Assembly: GCF_039541915.1 (NCBI RefSeq) | Contig: NZ_BAABHD010000082.1 | Coordinates: 62,001 to 126,000 of the forward strand | Source of the DNA: Nibrella saemangeumensis | GTDB lineage: Bacteria; Bacteroidota; Bacteroidia; Cytophagales; Spirosomataceae | DNA length: 64,000 bases | Direction: 5' to 3' | Shown: positions 53,035 through 63,800 of the stretch, one piece after another | Layout: every line of letters begins with the position of its first letter | Numbering within the stretch: position 1 is the stretch's first letter | Made by a program: the position numbers and the translations under genes | The notes under the pieces: generated by a model | Seen by the model: the letters and a program-made list of their open reading frames with translations, nothing else | Database searches by the model: none | Told to the model about the DNA's origin: nothing

Positions 53035-56000
53035 TTACTTATCGTCTTTCAGCGTCGACAGAAAACTGACCACATCCCGGATTTCCCGCTTCGACAGCAG
53101 GTACTTCATATCGGGCATACTCGACGGGGCGTTGGTCCGTTTCGCAATCTGGTCTTTTTTGATGGCTGCGTCGGGCTGATCGCCCACTTTCACCAGGACC
53201 TCCGTAGCCGTTTCGCCCTGTAAAACGCCACTCACGGTCTTGCCGTTTTTGAGCTGAAGGGTCACCGTTCCGTAGCCGGGGGCCAGGCGGGCGCTGGGGT
53301 TAATCAGGGCTTCCAGTAACTGCTCCTGGGTCAGCCGGCTGGCTACGCCATTCAGGCGGGGGCCGGCATTACCGCCGAGGTCGTCGTAGGCGTGGCAGCG
53401 GATACACTGTGCCGTCTGGTGGCGGAAGAACGTACGCCGGCCCAGATTCGCATCACCGCCCGATAAGGCCCCTTTGTAAGACGCCAGTACCGCATCCGGC
53501 GACAATTTGGATGTGATGGCTTTATGACGGGCCATCAGGGGCGCAGACTTGGTGCTGGTAATCGACTCTTCCAGTTCAAGGCTGATGTCGGCCGGCAGTT
53601 TACCAGCCGCCAGTTGCCCGAGCAACTGGTCGTATACCTTCTGCGACTGCTGCACCGGTAGCTTCCCAAGCGTCAGCACGGCAGCCTGTTTCTCCTCGGT
53701 GGTGCGGGTGTTGATCACGTCCGACAGCAGGGCCACCATGCGGTCTTTGGCCATGCTGGTCTTGGTCACCAGATCCAGGCCGGCTACCCGCACACTCTTC
53801 TCCGGATCGGCCAGCGCCTGCTCAATCGCTTTGCCGACTTCTTTGTCGTTTAGCGCAACCAGCGCCCGCAGGGCGTCAATGCGCACGCCCGCTTCCTTGT
53901 CATTCTTCAGGCTGGCAAGCAACTGCGGTGACGCCTGGGTCATGCCCAGCCGGCTGATGCCCTTTACCGCGCCTGACCGCAATGAAAGTTCCGGGCTGTT
54001 CAGCATGGCGATGTACGTATCGGCGGCTTTGCTTCTGACAAGCGCCGGGTCGCGGGTGATTTCACCCCGGTAGCGACCATCTACCCGATCCAGCAACGAC
54101 GGTTTGGCCCAAGTGCTGAGGGCATCCAGCGCTTCGGCACGCATGGCTACCGGAGCGCCTTCTTTGGCGGCATAGGTGATCAGGTTCTGCATGGCTTCCG
54201 GCGAACCTACCCGCAGGTTGGCGTTAATAGCGCGACGGATCAGCGGTTCATTGGTGAAGCGGGTGTTGACCAGCAGATTCCCCAGGGCAGGCAGCGCATC
54301 CTTAATGGAAAGATCATCGTTGATACCTCGTGCGGCTTCAGTCACTATAAACTCGTCTGTGTCGGCCAGGAAGTTGGCAATGCCCGGATGGCTCATGCGC
54401 CGGAGGGCCACCACGGCGGCAATCCGTACGGCCTTTGACGGGTGCTTTGCCAGTGCCACGACCGGCTCCGCTTTGCCGATGCGGGCCAGGGCCAGACTAC
54501 CAGCATGGCGGATGTACGCATCTTCGTCGTTATTCGCTTCCAGCAGTTGTATAATCGGTTGAACGGCCGGTTCGTACGCAATGCGGCCCAGGGCTTCGGC
54601 GGCAAAGAAGCGGGCGCGGGCATTGGCATCTTTTAGCAGCGGCATTAGCGCCTGACCCGCATCTTTGTAGCGCACATCGCCCAGCCATTTAGCGGCCTGA
54701 GCCCGGATTTCGGCGTCACTATCCTGGAGCAGCGGCATCAGAAGCTGTCCGTATTTTTTGTCCTGACGGGTCAGTTGGCTGATGCCCCAGATACCGTGTA
54801 CCCGCGCAAGCTGGTGGTCGGTTTGCCGGATGCTGGCGGTAAATATATCGGCCCCTTTGGTACCCCGCTTTGCCAGCTCCAACTGTGCCTTCTGGCGAAC
54901 CCGCATATCCGGGTTTTTCAGCAGATCACCCAGATAGGCCTCCGATTGTTTAGTAAAGTCTTCCGCCAGTAGCTTTTTCGTCAGCAGCCGTTCCGCCGAA
55001 GCAGCCGCTTTCTGGTCGTCGAGTTTCCAGATGCGGCCGTAATCTTTGGTATCCCAGCCGTTGATCCAGTCAGCGATGTACATGGCTCCGTCCGGGCCGA
55101 AGTCAATACCCGTAGCCAGCACATTGCCCAGAATCTTTTTCTGCTCGGCCAGTTCAAACGTAGCGCCTTTGGGCTTCAGCTTGAACGCGTGAACTGCCGA
55201 ACGGGCGGGGTTACCGACAAATTCGGCCACAAAGAAGGTGTTTTTGTACTGTGGGCTCAGGGCGGTGCCAGGGTTGTAGATCAGGCCGGCCGGGCCGCTG
55301 ACAAAATTGGTGATGGTCGGCGTAATGTAGGCCGCCTGGCCCTCAAAGCGCGGCTTATACATCTGCTCATCCATCCAGACCTTATACGTATTGTTGAGCG
55401 GATCGCGGTACTTGCCGTACTGCCAGTTGCTGCGCCAGCCGGTGTCCGAGCCGTTGACGATATACACCAGCCGTTCTTTTTCGCCGGGATGGTCGCCATC
55501 ATTATCCTCGCTGATCAGGTTGCCGTATTCATCAAAAGCAAACTCGTGGGTGTTGCGCACGCCATAGGCAAATACTTCAAAGTCGCTGCCGTCGGGATTC
55601 GACCGCACCACAACGCCACAATTGGGGTATTCCCATTTCTGGCCATCCTGGCCTTTGCCGTTGAAGCCTATATCGCCAATCTGCCAGTAGATCTTGCCGT
55701 CGGGACCCATTTTGACACCGGACATGCCGTGACCGCTAAAGCCGATGTGGATGCCGTACCCGTGCGAAATGGAATTTTTCTGGTCGGGAATGCCATCGCC
55801 GTTCGTATCTGTCATGCGCCACAGGTCGGGGCCAACGGCGACGTACAGATCATTACCGTGGGCCAATACCCCACCGGCTACATCGGTTACTTCATCGTTA
55901 AAGTCCTCCACAGCCAGAAAGGATTCATCCGCAACGCCGTCGCCGTCGGTATCCCGCAGCCGGAAGACCTGCTCTTTTTCGACCGTCATGTCGCGCCAGT

Positions 56001-56463
56001 CGTGCGAACCATCGCCGTTCACATCCTTCAGCCACTCGTTCTTCTTGCTGTTGGCCGGCGATAACACGCTCCGCAGAAACGCCCGTTTGTCCTCGATGGT
56101 CTGTAGCCGGTTCGACTCAATCTCCCAGTCCTGGTGCCCCCGGATGTCGAATTCCGAGTTTTTCTGCCGGTTGGTCCGGGTATAGAACAGGCGGCCCAGA
56201 TCATCCATGTTGATGGCGATAGGGTCTGCCACGAGGGAGTCGACGCCCCACAAGCGGAGGCTAAGACCTTCGCCCAGTTCGGGTGTGACCAGGGCCTCTA
56301 TGTTTTTTGCCAACTGAGCAGCCTCGGCAGGGGCCATGCGTTTGATCCGGTTTTTGATGGGATCATCGGTGAAGGCAAGCAGGAGCGTACCGGCCGTGGC
56401 AAACAGGGCCGACGACCAGACTATTTTTTTATAGATGGGTTTGACTGTATGAACAATAGTCAT
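53035..56463 (-). CDS. PVC-type heme-binding CxxCH protein (propeller, HEAT repeats, cytochrome c)
   Basis: A 1142-aa exported protein. An N-terminal hydrophobic segment precedes a sorbosone-dehydrogenase-like beta-propeller (about 45-480; DGSHDWRDMTVEKEQVFRL, DTDGDGVADES, GPDGKIYWQIGDIGFNGKG). HEAT repeats follow (about 490-980), and a C-terminal cytochrome c domain with CIRCHAYDDLGG (heme C near 1017-1021) and a likely Met ligand in SMPDMKYLL. Known relatives are named by domain only; a role in sugar or alcohol oxidation feeding electrons to the c heme is inferred. It is followed by the glycosidase-like gene after 7 nt. Confidence 0.9.
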   Translation of the reverse strand: MTIVHTVKPIYKKIVWSSALFATAGTLLLAFTDDPIKNRIKRMAPAEAAQLAKNIEALVTPELGEGLSLRLWGVDSLVADPIAINMDDLGRLFYTRTNRQKNSEFDIRGHQDWEIESNRLQTIEDKRAFLRSVLSPANSKKNEWLKDVNGDGSHDWRDMTVEKEQVFRLRDTDGDGVADESFLAVEDFNDEVTDVAGGVLAHGNDLYVAVGPDLWRMTDTNGDGIPDQKNSISHGYGIHIGFSGHGMSGVKMGPDGKIYWQIGDIGFNGKGQDGQKWEYPNCGVVVRSNPDGSDFEVFAYGVRNTHEFAFDEYGNLISEDNDGDHPGEKERLVYIVNGSDTGWRSNWQYGKYRDPLNNTYKVWMDEQMYKPRFEGQAAYITPTITNFVSGPAGLIYNPGTALSPQYKNTFFVAEFVGNPARSAVHAFKLKPKGATFELAEQKKILGNVLATGIDFGPDGAMYIADWINGWDTKDYGRIWKLDDQKAAASAERLLTKKLLAEDFTKQSEAYLGDLLKNPDMRVRQKAQLELAKRGTKGADIFTASIRQTDHQLARVHGIWGISQLTRQDKKYGQLLMPLLQDSDAEIRAQAAKWLGDVRYKDAGQALMPLLKDANARARFFAAEALGRIAYEPAVQPIIQLLEANNDEDAYIRHAGSLALARIGKAEPVVALAKHPSKAVRIAAVVALRRMSHPGIANFLADTDEFIVTEAARGINDDLSIKDALPALGNLLVNTRFTNEPLIRRAINANLRVGSPEAMQNLITYAAKEGAPVAMRAEALDALSTWAKPSLLDRVDGRYRGEITRDPALVRSKAADTYIAMLNSPELSLRSGAVKGISRLGMTQASPQLLASLKNDKEAGVRIDALRALVALNDKEVGKAIEQALADPEKSVRVAGLDLVTKTSMAKDRMVALLSDVINTRTTEEKQAAVLTLGKLPVQQSQKVYDQLLGQLAAGKLPADISLELEESITSTKSAPLMARHKAITSKLSPDAVLASYKGALSGGDANLGRRTFFRHQTAQCIRCHAYDDLGGNAGPRLNGVASRLTQEQLLEALINPSARLAPGYGTVTLQLKNGKTVSGVLQGETATEVLVKVGDQPDAAIKKDQIAKRTNAPSSMPDMKYLLSKREIRDVVSFLSTLKDDK

Positions 56464-56565
56464 AATAACGGATTATTAGGAGCTTGTTGGTTACTTTGGC
56501 TCCGCACAGAAGCCACTCAGCAACCGCAATGCAAGTTACAAAATCAGGTGGATCTGTTCAGGATA

Positions 56566-59010
56566 TTAAAATTCGCCTTCGCTGTTTTCCCGTACCTTCT
56601 TCTTGGCCTGACGCAGACGGTAGTTGAACGTCAGGTTGATCTGCCGCAGCCGTCCCTGTGAATTGATTTCGGTGTAGAAGTTAGCGCCTTCGGTAATGGA
56701 CCGGAACCGGCGCGAGTTAAACACATCGAGTACGTTGAGGGTAATGGTGGCGTTGTTGTTCAGCACATCCTTGCTGAAAGCCAGATCCAGGGTAGCAATA
56801 GCTTTGGCAAATCCCTGGGGCATTTGCCGGGGCGCTTCGTAGTTGCCCCGCAACTGGAAATCAGCGTTTTGCCAGAAAGTGAACCGTGAGGTCAGGCGGG
56901 TAAACCAGCTGTAGGTGTCACTCTGGAAATTCGCGTCCAGGTTGCCGCCGTTGGTAACCGCCCGGAAGAAGTTGACATTACCATCCAGTTTCCACCATTT
57001 GTACGGTGCGAAGGAACCGGTAAATTCAGCGCCGTAGGAATCTTCCGTCGCCAGGTTTTCCGGCCGGGTATTGGCGTTTCCCTGCTCGTCTACGCGACGG
57101 ATGCGGAGGATTTTGCCAATCGTGTGCCGGTAGTACAGTGAGGAACTGATCGACCCCTTCTCCACGTACTTGATGTGCCCCATCTCGAATGCGTTGGTAA
57201 ACTCCGGGTTCAGGTCAGGGTTGCCGCTGAAGAAGTTGCGGCTGTCGCTGAACGTCATAAACGGACTCAGGTCGTTGTACTGCGGCCGGCGCACCCGGCG
57301 ACTGTAGCTGATCTGCAACGCATGTTGCCGGGGCAGGTTGTAGGTCACATGGGCGCTCGGAAACAGGTTAGCGTAGGTACGCGGATTCACCTCGTTGGTC
57401 AGGCGCAGGGTGGTAGTTACGCCGGTCCACTCGGCCCGCAGCCCAGCCTGGTAGGAAAGCTTCTTATTCTTGTTGCCAATGATGCCGTACAGGGCGTGGA
57501 TGTTTTCTTCGTACAGAAAATCGTTGGTCAGGCCGGGCAGTGGTCGCCAGCCGCCTTCCTGCGTCTGCTCCCGAACGGTAAAGTCGTTGGTCATGTCGCG
57601 GGAACTACTGCGCAAACCGGCTTCAAACTTGCCGTCTTTGCCGAAGGGCTGCACGTAATCGACCTGAACTAACAGTTGCTTCTCGGTTTCGTCGTTGAGT
57701 GACCGCTGTAGGATGGAAGGCAGTTTGGACGGAGTGCCGTCGGGGTTAAAGGTCTTTTGCGTAAAGTACTGGTCAGAGCTTTCCCAATTGTCGAGGTAGC
57801 GCACATCGGCGGTGAGTTCGTGGCCTTCGCGGGCAAAGCTCCGTTTGTAGCTGAGGACGTATTCGGAGTTCGGTTCGGTTTCGGTCTCGTCCTGGGTTCG
57901 CAGCGTGGTGCTGAGCAGGTTACTGGTTGTAGACAGGTAATCGAGGTACTGCAGATCCATGTACCGTTTGCCCTTGCTGATGCGCCAGGTGTACGAGCCG
58001 GTCAGGACGTTTTTGGGATTGAAGTAGTAATCGATACCGGCGCGGGCATTGTTGTTCTGGCCGTTCAGGCGGCTGGTCGAGTTCTGACGGGTAATAAAGG
58101 TGGAATCGTTGCGGTAGAGTTCCTGATATTGACTGCTCCGGCCCGGTGTGTTTCGGTACGATGCGGTGTAGTTAACGAAGAAGTTCAGGTTCTTGCGCCG
58201 GTAGTTGACGTTGGCAGCCGCCCCAAAGTTGGCTGGAAAGCCGGTGATGATGTCAAAGGAGCCGTTGAATCCCTGTTTCTGGTCTTTTTTAAGGATAATG
58301 TTTATGATGCCACCCATTCCTTCGGCTTCGTAGCGGGCCGAGGGGTTCGTGATTATTTCAATGCGCTCGATCATGCTGCCCTGCAACTGTTGCAGGCCGC
58401 CACCGCCTTTCAGACTAACGAGGCCGGACGGCCGGCCGTCGATCAGAATACGCACGCTGTTGCTGCCCCGCAGGCTGACGTTCCCTTCCACATCGACGGC
58501 TACCGACGGGATGTTGCGCAGAATATCGGTGGCGGTACCGCCCGCATTGGAAAGATCCTTGCCGACGTTGAAGATTCGTTTATCCAGCGCCAGTTCCATG
58601 GTACTTTTTTCGGCCTGCACCACCACTTCTTCCAGGGTATTGGTTGTGGCCGCAAGTTTAATGGTTCCCATATCATAGGGAGAGTTACTCCGGGCGAGCG
58701 TTACAGTGGCTGTTTTATGGGCTTTGTATCCCATAAAATCCAGTAGCGCGTAGTAGGTACCCGCCGGAGCCTCAACGGCAAATTCACCGGTTTCACTGGT
58801 AATGCCCCCGGTAATCAGTTTATTATCATCGATTGTAAAGAGACGGATATTGGCGTAAGCCAGGGGGGCATTGGTCTGGGCGTCCAGGATCTTGCCGGTG
58901 AGTTTTACTTTGCCGCCGGTTTGCGCATAGAGGACTGAGACAGAAAACAGTACACTGATCAGGATCAGGCCAAGTCGTGCAGGAAGTCGTGTTAACGTAG
59001 TAGTGTCCAA
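56566..59010 (-). CDS. TonB-dependent outer-membrane receptor (OM_b-barrel type)
   Basis: An 814-aa outer-membrane protein: signal peptide (LILISVLFSVSVLYAQ), a CarboxypepD_reg-like domain (KLTGKILDAQTNAPLAYANI), a plug with VVQAEKSTMELALDKRIFNV and NIPSVAVDVEGNVSLRGSNS, and a large barrel. The TonB box is not obvious. This PF14905 group usually lacks SusD, and none is present. The ligand is unknown. 102 nt upstream of the CxxCH gene on the same strand; an operon is possible. Confidence 0.92.
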   Translation of the reverse strand: MDTTTLTRLPARLGLILISVLFSVSVLYAQTGGKVKLTGKILDAQTNAPLAYANIRLFTIDDNKLITGGITSETGEFAVEAPAGTYYALLDFMGYKAHKTATVTLARSNSPYDMGTIKLAATTNTLEEVVVQAEKSTMELALDKRIFNVGKDLSNAGGTATDILRNIPSVAVDVEGNVSLRGSNSVRILIDGRPSGLVSLKGGGGLQQLQGSMIERIEIITNPSARYEAEGMGGIINIILKKDQKQGFNGSFDIITGFPANFGAAANVNYRRKNLNFFVNYTASYRNTPGRSSQYQELYRNDSTFITRQNSTSRLNGQNNNARAGIDYYFNPKNVLTGSYTWRISKGKRYMDLQYLDYLSTTSNLLSTTLRTQDETETEPNSEYVLSYKRSFAREGHELTADVRYLDNWESSDQYFTQKTFNPDGTPSKLPSILQRSLNDETEKQLLVQVDYVQPFGKDGKFEAGLRSSSRDMTNDFTVREQTQEGGWRPLPGLTNDFLYEENIHALYGIIGNKNKKLSYQAGLRAEWTGVTTTLRLTNEVNPRTYANLFPSAHVTYNLPRQHALQISYSRRVRRPQYNDLSPFMTFSDSRNFFSGNPDLNPEFTNAFEMGHIKYVEKGSISSSLYYRHTIGKILRIRRVDEQGNANTRPENLATEDSYGAEFTGSFAPYKWWKLDGNVNFFRAVTNGGNLDANFQSDTYSWFTRLTSRFTFWQNADFQLRGNYEAPRQMPQGFAKAIATLDLAFSKDVLNNNATITLNVLDVFNSRRFRSITEGANFYTEINSQGRLRQINLTFNYRLRQAKKKVRENSEGEF

Positions 59011-59152
59011 TGGGATTATAGGGATAAAGCGTTATTATCTTACACCTGAAAGCAAATTTTACCGTCTGTTTTACTCAATTTTACGGTAAGTATACCAATT
59101 AGCAGTAGAACCTGATCTTGAACTATCTTCTATTCAAATACTCCTGACCACC

Positions 59153-60076
59153 ATGATCGTTTTTCGTAGAATCACACGTGCAATAGCTATTTTTCTATTT
59201 TTCTCCGCTTCCGCCTACAGCCAGCAAACCACCGGCCCAATTCCCGACTCCATTAAGGTAGTGGCCCCCGGCGCTACGGTGCAGCGGGTGTCCAATCAGT
59301 TTTCGTTTACCGAAGGGCCGGCCGTCGATAAGAAGGGTAATATTTACTTCACCGACCAGCCCAACGACAAAATCTGGAAGTACGATACCGACGGCACCTT
59401 GTCGCTCTTTATGGACAAGACCGGCCGCTCCAACGGTATGTATTTTGATAAAAAGGGAAATTTGATCTCCTGCGCCGATGAAAAGAATGAACTATGGTCG
59501 ATCAGTCCGGATAAGGAAGTGACAGTGCTGATGAGTGACTACAAGGGGAAGAAACTCAACGGGCCCAATGACCTTTGGATCGATCCGAAAGGCAATATTT
59601 ACTTCACCGATCCCTATTACCAGCGGGCCTGGTGGGAGCGTAAAAAACCGGATGTGGAGGGGCAGCATGTCTATTATCTGCCTAAAGGCCAGAAGGAGCC
59701 GATACCCGTTTCCACCGATTTTAAGCAGCCCAACGGTATCATCGGTACGCCCGACGGTAAATACCTCTACGTGGCCGACATTGGTGATCGCAAAACCTAC
59801 AAATTTGACATCAGTAAAGACGGTACGCTGACCAACCGCCAGTTGTTTGCCCCGATGGGCTCCGACGGCATGACGCTCGACAACCAGGGCAATCTGTACA
59901 TCACCGGTCAGGGCGTTACCATTTTTGACCCAAGCGGGAAAAAGATCGGGAACATACCGGTTCCGTCGCGGTGGACGGCCAATGTGACCTTTGGCGGCAA
60001 AGATCGTAAAACATTGTTCATTACTGCCACCGAGTCGGTCTATACGGTGCCGATGCGGGTGAAAGGGATTAAATAG
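59153..60076 (+). CDS. secreted SMP-30/gluconolactonase family protein
   Basis: A 307-aa exported six-bladed propeller (signal ends SASAYSQQ). Ligand motifs are FTEGPAVDKKGNIYFTD, LNGPNDLWIDPKGNIYFTDP and SDGMTLDNQGNLYITG, matching the E-N-D metal site. Likely a periplasmic sugar lactonase. It is divergent from the TonB-dependent receptor (142 nt) and near the heme-containing dehydrogenase-like gene, which would supply lactones if that protein oxidises sugars; this link is inference. Confidence 0.92.
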   Translation: MIVFRRITRAIAIFLFFSASAYSQQTTGPIPDSIKVVAPGATVQRVSNQFSFTEGPAVDKKGNIYFTDQPNDKIWKYDTDGTLSLFMDKTGRSNGMYFDKKGNLISCADEKNELWSISPDKEVTVLMSDYKGKKLNGPNDLWIDPKGNIYFTDPYYQRAWWERKKPDVEGQHVYYLPKGQKEPIPVSTDFKQPNGIIGTPDGKYLYVADIGDRKTYKFDISKDGTLTNRQLFAPMGSDGMTLDNQGNLYITGQGVTIFDPSGKKIGNIPVPSRWTANVTFGGKDRKTLFITATESVYTVPMRVKGIK

Positions 60077-60082
60077 ACAATG

Positions 60083-60122
60083 AAAATCCCGGTGTCGTTA
60101 TACGATCCGGCACCGGGATTTT
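60083..60122. terminator. bidirectional terminator hairpin
   Basis: 12-bp arms AAAATCCCGGTG (60083-60094) and CACCGGGATTTT (60111-60122), perfect, between the convergent SMP-30 and Dps genes. Confidence 0.85.
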
Positions 60123-60141
60123 ATAAAGAGTATTGTTCTTT

Positions 60142-60615
60142 TCAGGACAGATACTTCCGCAGCATCCAGGCCATGGCTTCGTGGGCTTCCATCAGGCCCG
60201 TCAGGAAATCAGCCGTGCCGGCATCGTTCAGCTCTTCGTCGCAGGTTTCCACATCCTGACGCAGTTCCCGAACCACCTGCTCGTGGTCGTTCAACAGGTT
60301 TTTGAACATTTCGGCTGTGTCTTTTGGCGTTCCTTCGTCTTCCTTCAGGCTGGTGGCTTTCAGAAACTGGTTCATGGTTGATACCGGTTTACCCCCAAGC
60401 TGCCGGATGCGCTCGGCAACCTGATCTATCTCTTCTTCAATCGCGGTATACTGCTTCTCAAAAAATTCGTGGTACTCCATGAAGTTCGGCCCGGCCACGT
60501 TCCAGTGGTATTTACGGGTTTTGATGTAGAGTACGTGTAAGTCAGCCAGAAAGGCGTTTAACAATTCATTGTCCTGCTTGAGGACTTTAGCGTCAAGACC
60601 AATATTGGGTTGCAT
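60142..60615 (-). CDS. dps: Dps family ferritin-like DNA-protection protein
   Basis: A 157-aa Dps. The inter-subunit ferroxidase ligands are visible in LYIKTRKYHWNVAGPNFMEY and HEFFEKQYTAIEEEIDQVAE (His, His, Asp/Glu pattern of Dps). The ATG at 60613-60615 (MQPNIGLDAK) was chosen; an upstream frame from 60684 is too long for the family. It stores iron and protects DNA in stationary phase or under peroxide stress. Confidence 0.94.
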   Translation of the reverse strand: MQPNIGLDAKVLKQDNELLNAFLADLHVLYIKTRKYHWNVAGPNFMEYHEFFEKQYTAIEEEIDQVAERIRQLGGKPVSTMNQFLKATSLKEDEGTPKDTAEMFKNLLNDHEQVVRELRQDVETCDEELNDAGTADFLTGLMEAHEAMAWMLRKYLS

Positions 60616-60835
60616 ACCTCGTTTGTTATGTTGAGTACTGCTGAACCAACCGTTTGTGACCGTCCTTTGTTTAAGCAGCCTCATGGCTTGTCACCGCTAA
60701 AATCAGATTCGGTACTTATCGCTATGGCCTCAGATAAATCTGGGAGGATGCTGGTAAAAAACGCCTGATTACCGATAACTTAGCTAAGCCGGTTCAGACG
60801 CCGGTAGTTCAGTTGGGTTGCCTCTATACCAGACA

Positions 60836-63800
60836 ATGAAACAGGTAGTTGTGTTTTGGTGGATGCTCAGGATTGTTTTGCCGTGGCTGGCGCTATCGGT
60901 AAGCCAGGCGCAACCTACCCATCCCGCTTTTGAACACTACACTACCGATCAGGGCCTGTCGCACGATGAGGTAACCTGCCTACTGAAAGACCGGCAGGGT
61001 TTTATGTGGTTCGGTACTGTTAAGGGCCTGAACCGGTTCGATGGTACCCACTTTAAGCAGTATTACGCCGGACCTGGGCAACTGCCGGGAAATCATGTGT
61101 ATGACATGGCCCCGGATGAGCATGGCCAGCTCTGGATAGCGACCGACCAGGGGCTGACCCGGCTCGACCCCGTTCGAGAAACGTTTACCCCTATCCGGTT
61201 ACCTAAGCTTACGCTGGCTTCTCCTACGTATGACATCTTCCGGGTTGTGCCTGATGGGCGGGGAAGTGCCTGGTTCGGGTCGATGGAGCGGCTGTTTAAA
61301 ATCGATATCCGGACCCTCCAGTACAAATCGTATCCGCTGCCGGATGACATCCGGTCGAAGTCGTACATTGTAAAACCCACCATTGATCCGGTTGGGCGGC
61401 TGTGGCTGGTGCTGGGTGGGGCCATCTACCGCTTCGATGAAGGTACCGGTCAGTATCACTATTACGCCGGCCGCAACTTTGGCCATCTGGATACAGAGCT
61501 GCTGGTCTCCGAATTGCTGGTCGATAGCCGGAAGCAACTGCTGGCGGCTACCTGGGGGAAAGGCCTCTGGCGGTATAATGCCCAGACCGACACGTTTGCC
61601 CCGTATAAAGATTTGGGTGGGACGGCCATGCTCGCAATGGCGGAGGATTCGGTGGCCAGCGAGGGGCGGTTACTCTGGATAGGAGGAGGGCTACACGGCG
61701 TACAGCAGTATTGGCTCCAGACGGGCCGCTATATAGACATACCGTTCGATCCGCAGGAGCCCTACAGCCATAATGGGGGCACGGTGTCTGCGGTGTTCAA
61801 AGACCAGCAGTCGGGTATAGTCTGGTTTGCAACCGATAAAGGCGTCGAAAAAATAGATCCCTGGTCGGTGCGGTTCCAGCGTAAGCGGCTGGGAAGTTTT
61901 TTTGAGGATAATCAGTTCAACATCGTCTCGGGAGTAGTCGAAGATAACCATACGCCCGGCCGTTATTGGCTGAGTGTCTGGGTAAACGGCGTGTACCGCT
62001 GGGACCAGTCCAGCGACAAACTGGTTCACTACCGGCACGAAAACACGCCCGCGCTAAAGAGTAACGAGCTATTTGATATTGTGCAGGACAAAACCGGCCG
62101 GATCTATCTGGGTTCCCGTTTCGGGCTGGTTACGTTCGATCCGGCTAAAAACAAATGGCAATCCTACTTTTCCTTTCTGAAAACCCCGAAGATCAACCAC
62201 AAGCTGATGAAGCTGCTGCTCACCGACGATGGCCGGCTGTGGATGGGGACCAATTACGAAGGCCTCTGGTACGTAAATACCACCGCTGCCGGCCCTGAGG
62301 AGGCCTCATTCAAACAGGTACCGTTACCGGGCGGCTACCCTGAGCAAAGTCAGCAGGTGGTTGACCTGGCCATTGATAACCGGCAGCGGCTCTGGGTGGC
62401 CTCTAACCGGGGGCTGCATTGTGTCGACAGGGGGGGACAGGTGGCCCGACAGATTCCGTTGGGGCGGTACAGCCAGTATCAGATGGCGGCCGTGTTGGCC
62501 ACACGCAACGGTTCGGTCTGGGTAGCTGGTACCGATTTTTTGTTGGAACTACAGCCCAGCGGCCATATCAGGCGGGTGGTTACCCCGGCCAAGGGCCTTC
62601 AGGGGCAGGTGCAGAGCCTGCTGGAAGACAGTCAGGGCGCTATCTGGATGGCAACTAATAATTACCTGCACCGGCTCGACCCGGCCACCGGTCTGTTTTC
62701 CTACTACAAAAAAGAAGACGGTCTGATCAGCAATTCGCTGAATACCTTGCGGCAGAACCGGAACGGGGATATTTTTATCGGTCATATCAATGGGTTTAAT
62801 CGATTTGATCCCCTTCAGCTTCGGGTCAATCGCCTGCCGCCACCCATAGCTATCACATCAATTGAGGTCATGAACCAGCCCCGCCGGTGGGCAACGGGGG
62901 AGCCGGTTACCCTGCAAGCCGACGAAAATGTGGTAACCATCCGTTTTGCCGCGCTGAATTTCAGCCAGTCCAGCCGCAACCGTTACGCGTACAAGTTAGA
63001 AGGCTTTGATCAGGATTGGGTCTATTCCACCGCCGGGCAGGCTACCTACACCAACCTCGACGGCGGTGATTATCAGCTTCGGGTGCGGGCCTGTAACAAC
63101 GATGGTGTCTGGAATGAAGCCGGACTGACGGTACCCCTGACCGTGAAGGCTCCGGTTTACAAAACGGCCTGGTTCCGCACCGGTCTGATACTGTTGGGCC
63201 TGCTGATCGTATTAGGCGTGAGTCGCTACCGGCAGCAGCAACGCCGACGCATTGACCAGATCCGCCGGCGCATTGCCTCCGATCTGCACGACGATATGGG
63301 GTCTACGCTGAGCAGCATCCGGATCATCAGCGATGTGCTACAGCAGCAGGCCCAGCAGGCTGTGCCGGTATCGGTGCCAATGCTGGCGCGGATCAGTGAG
63401 AGCGCCACAGCCCTGTCAGAATCCATGCACGACATCATATGGGCCATCAAACCGGATGAGGAAACGCTCGAAGACCTGGTTACCCGCATGCGTCATTTTG
63501 CCAACACGCTGCTCGACGCCCGCGGCATTGCCTTTGATACCGCCATACCACCGTCTTTTACGAACACCCGGCTCGACCTGGCGCAACGTCGTAATCTGTA
63601 CCTGATCTTCAAGGAAGCGCTGAACAATGCCGTTAAATACGCCGAGTGCACGCAGGTGAGACTGAGCCTACAGGTGACGGGTTCAACGCTGACGATGAGT
63701 CTGGAAGATAACGGCAGAGGGTTTGTGCCTTCGGAAATTCGGGCGGGGAATGGGCTGCTGAATCTGCACCGCCGAGCCGCCGAAATAGGCGGAATCCTGA

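Noticed and set aside
55189..56064. 291-codon frame antisense to the CxxCH protein gene
   Set aside because: Shadow frame caused by high GC at third positions; the minus-strand gene has clear domains.
57757..58746. 329-codon frame antisense to the TonB-dependent receptor
   Set aside because: Shadow frame; the receptor on the other strand has a signal peptide, plug and barrel.
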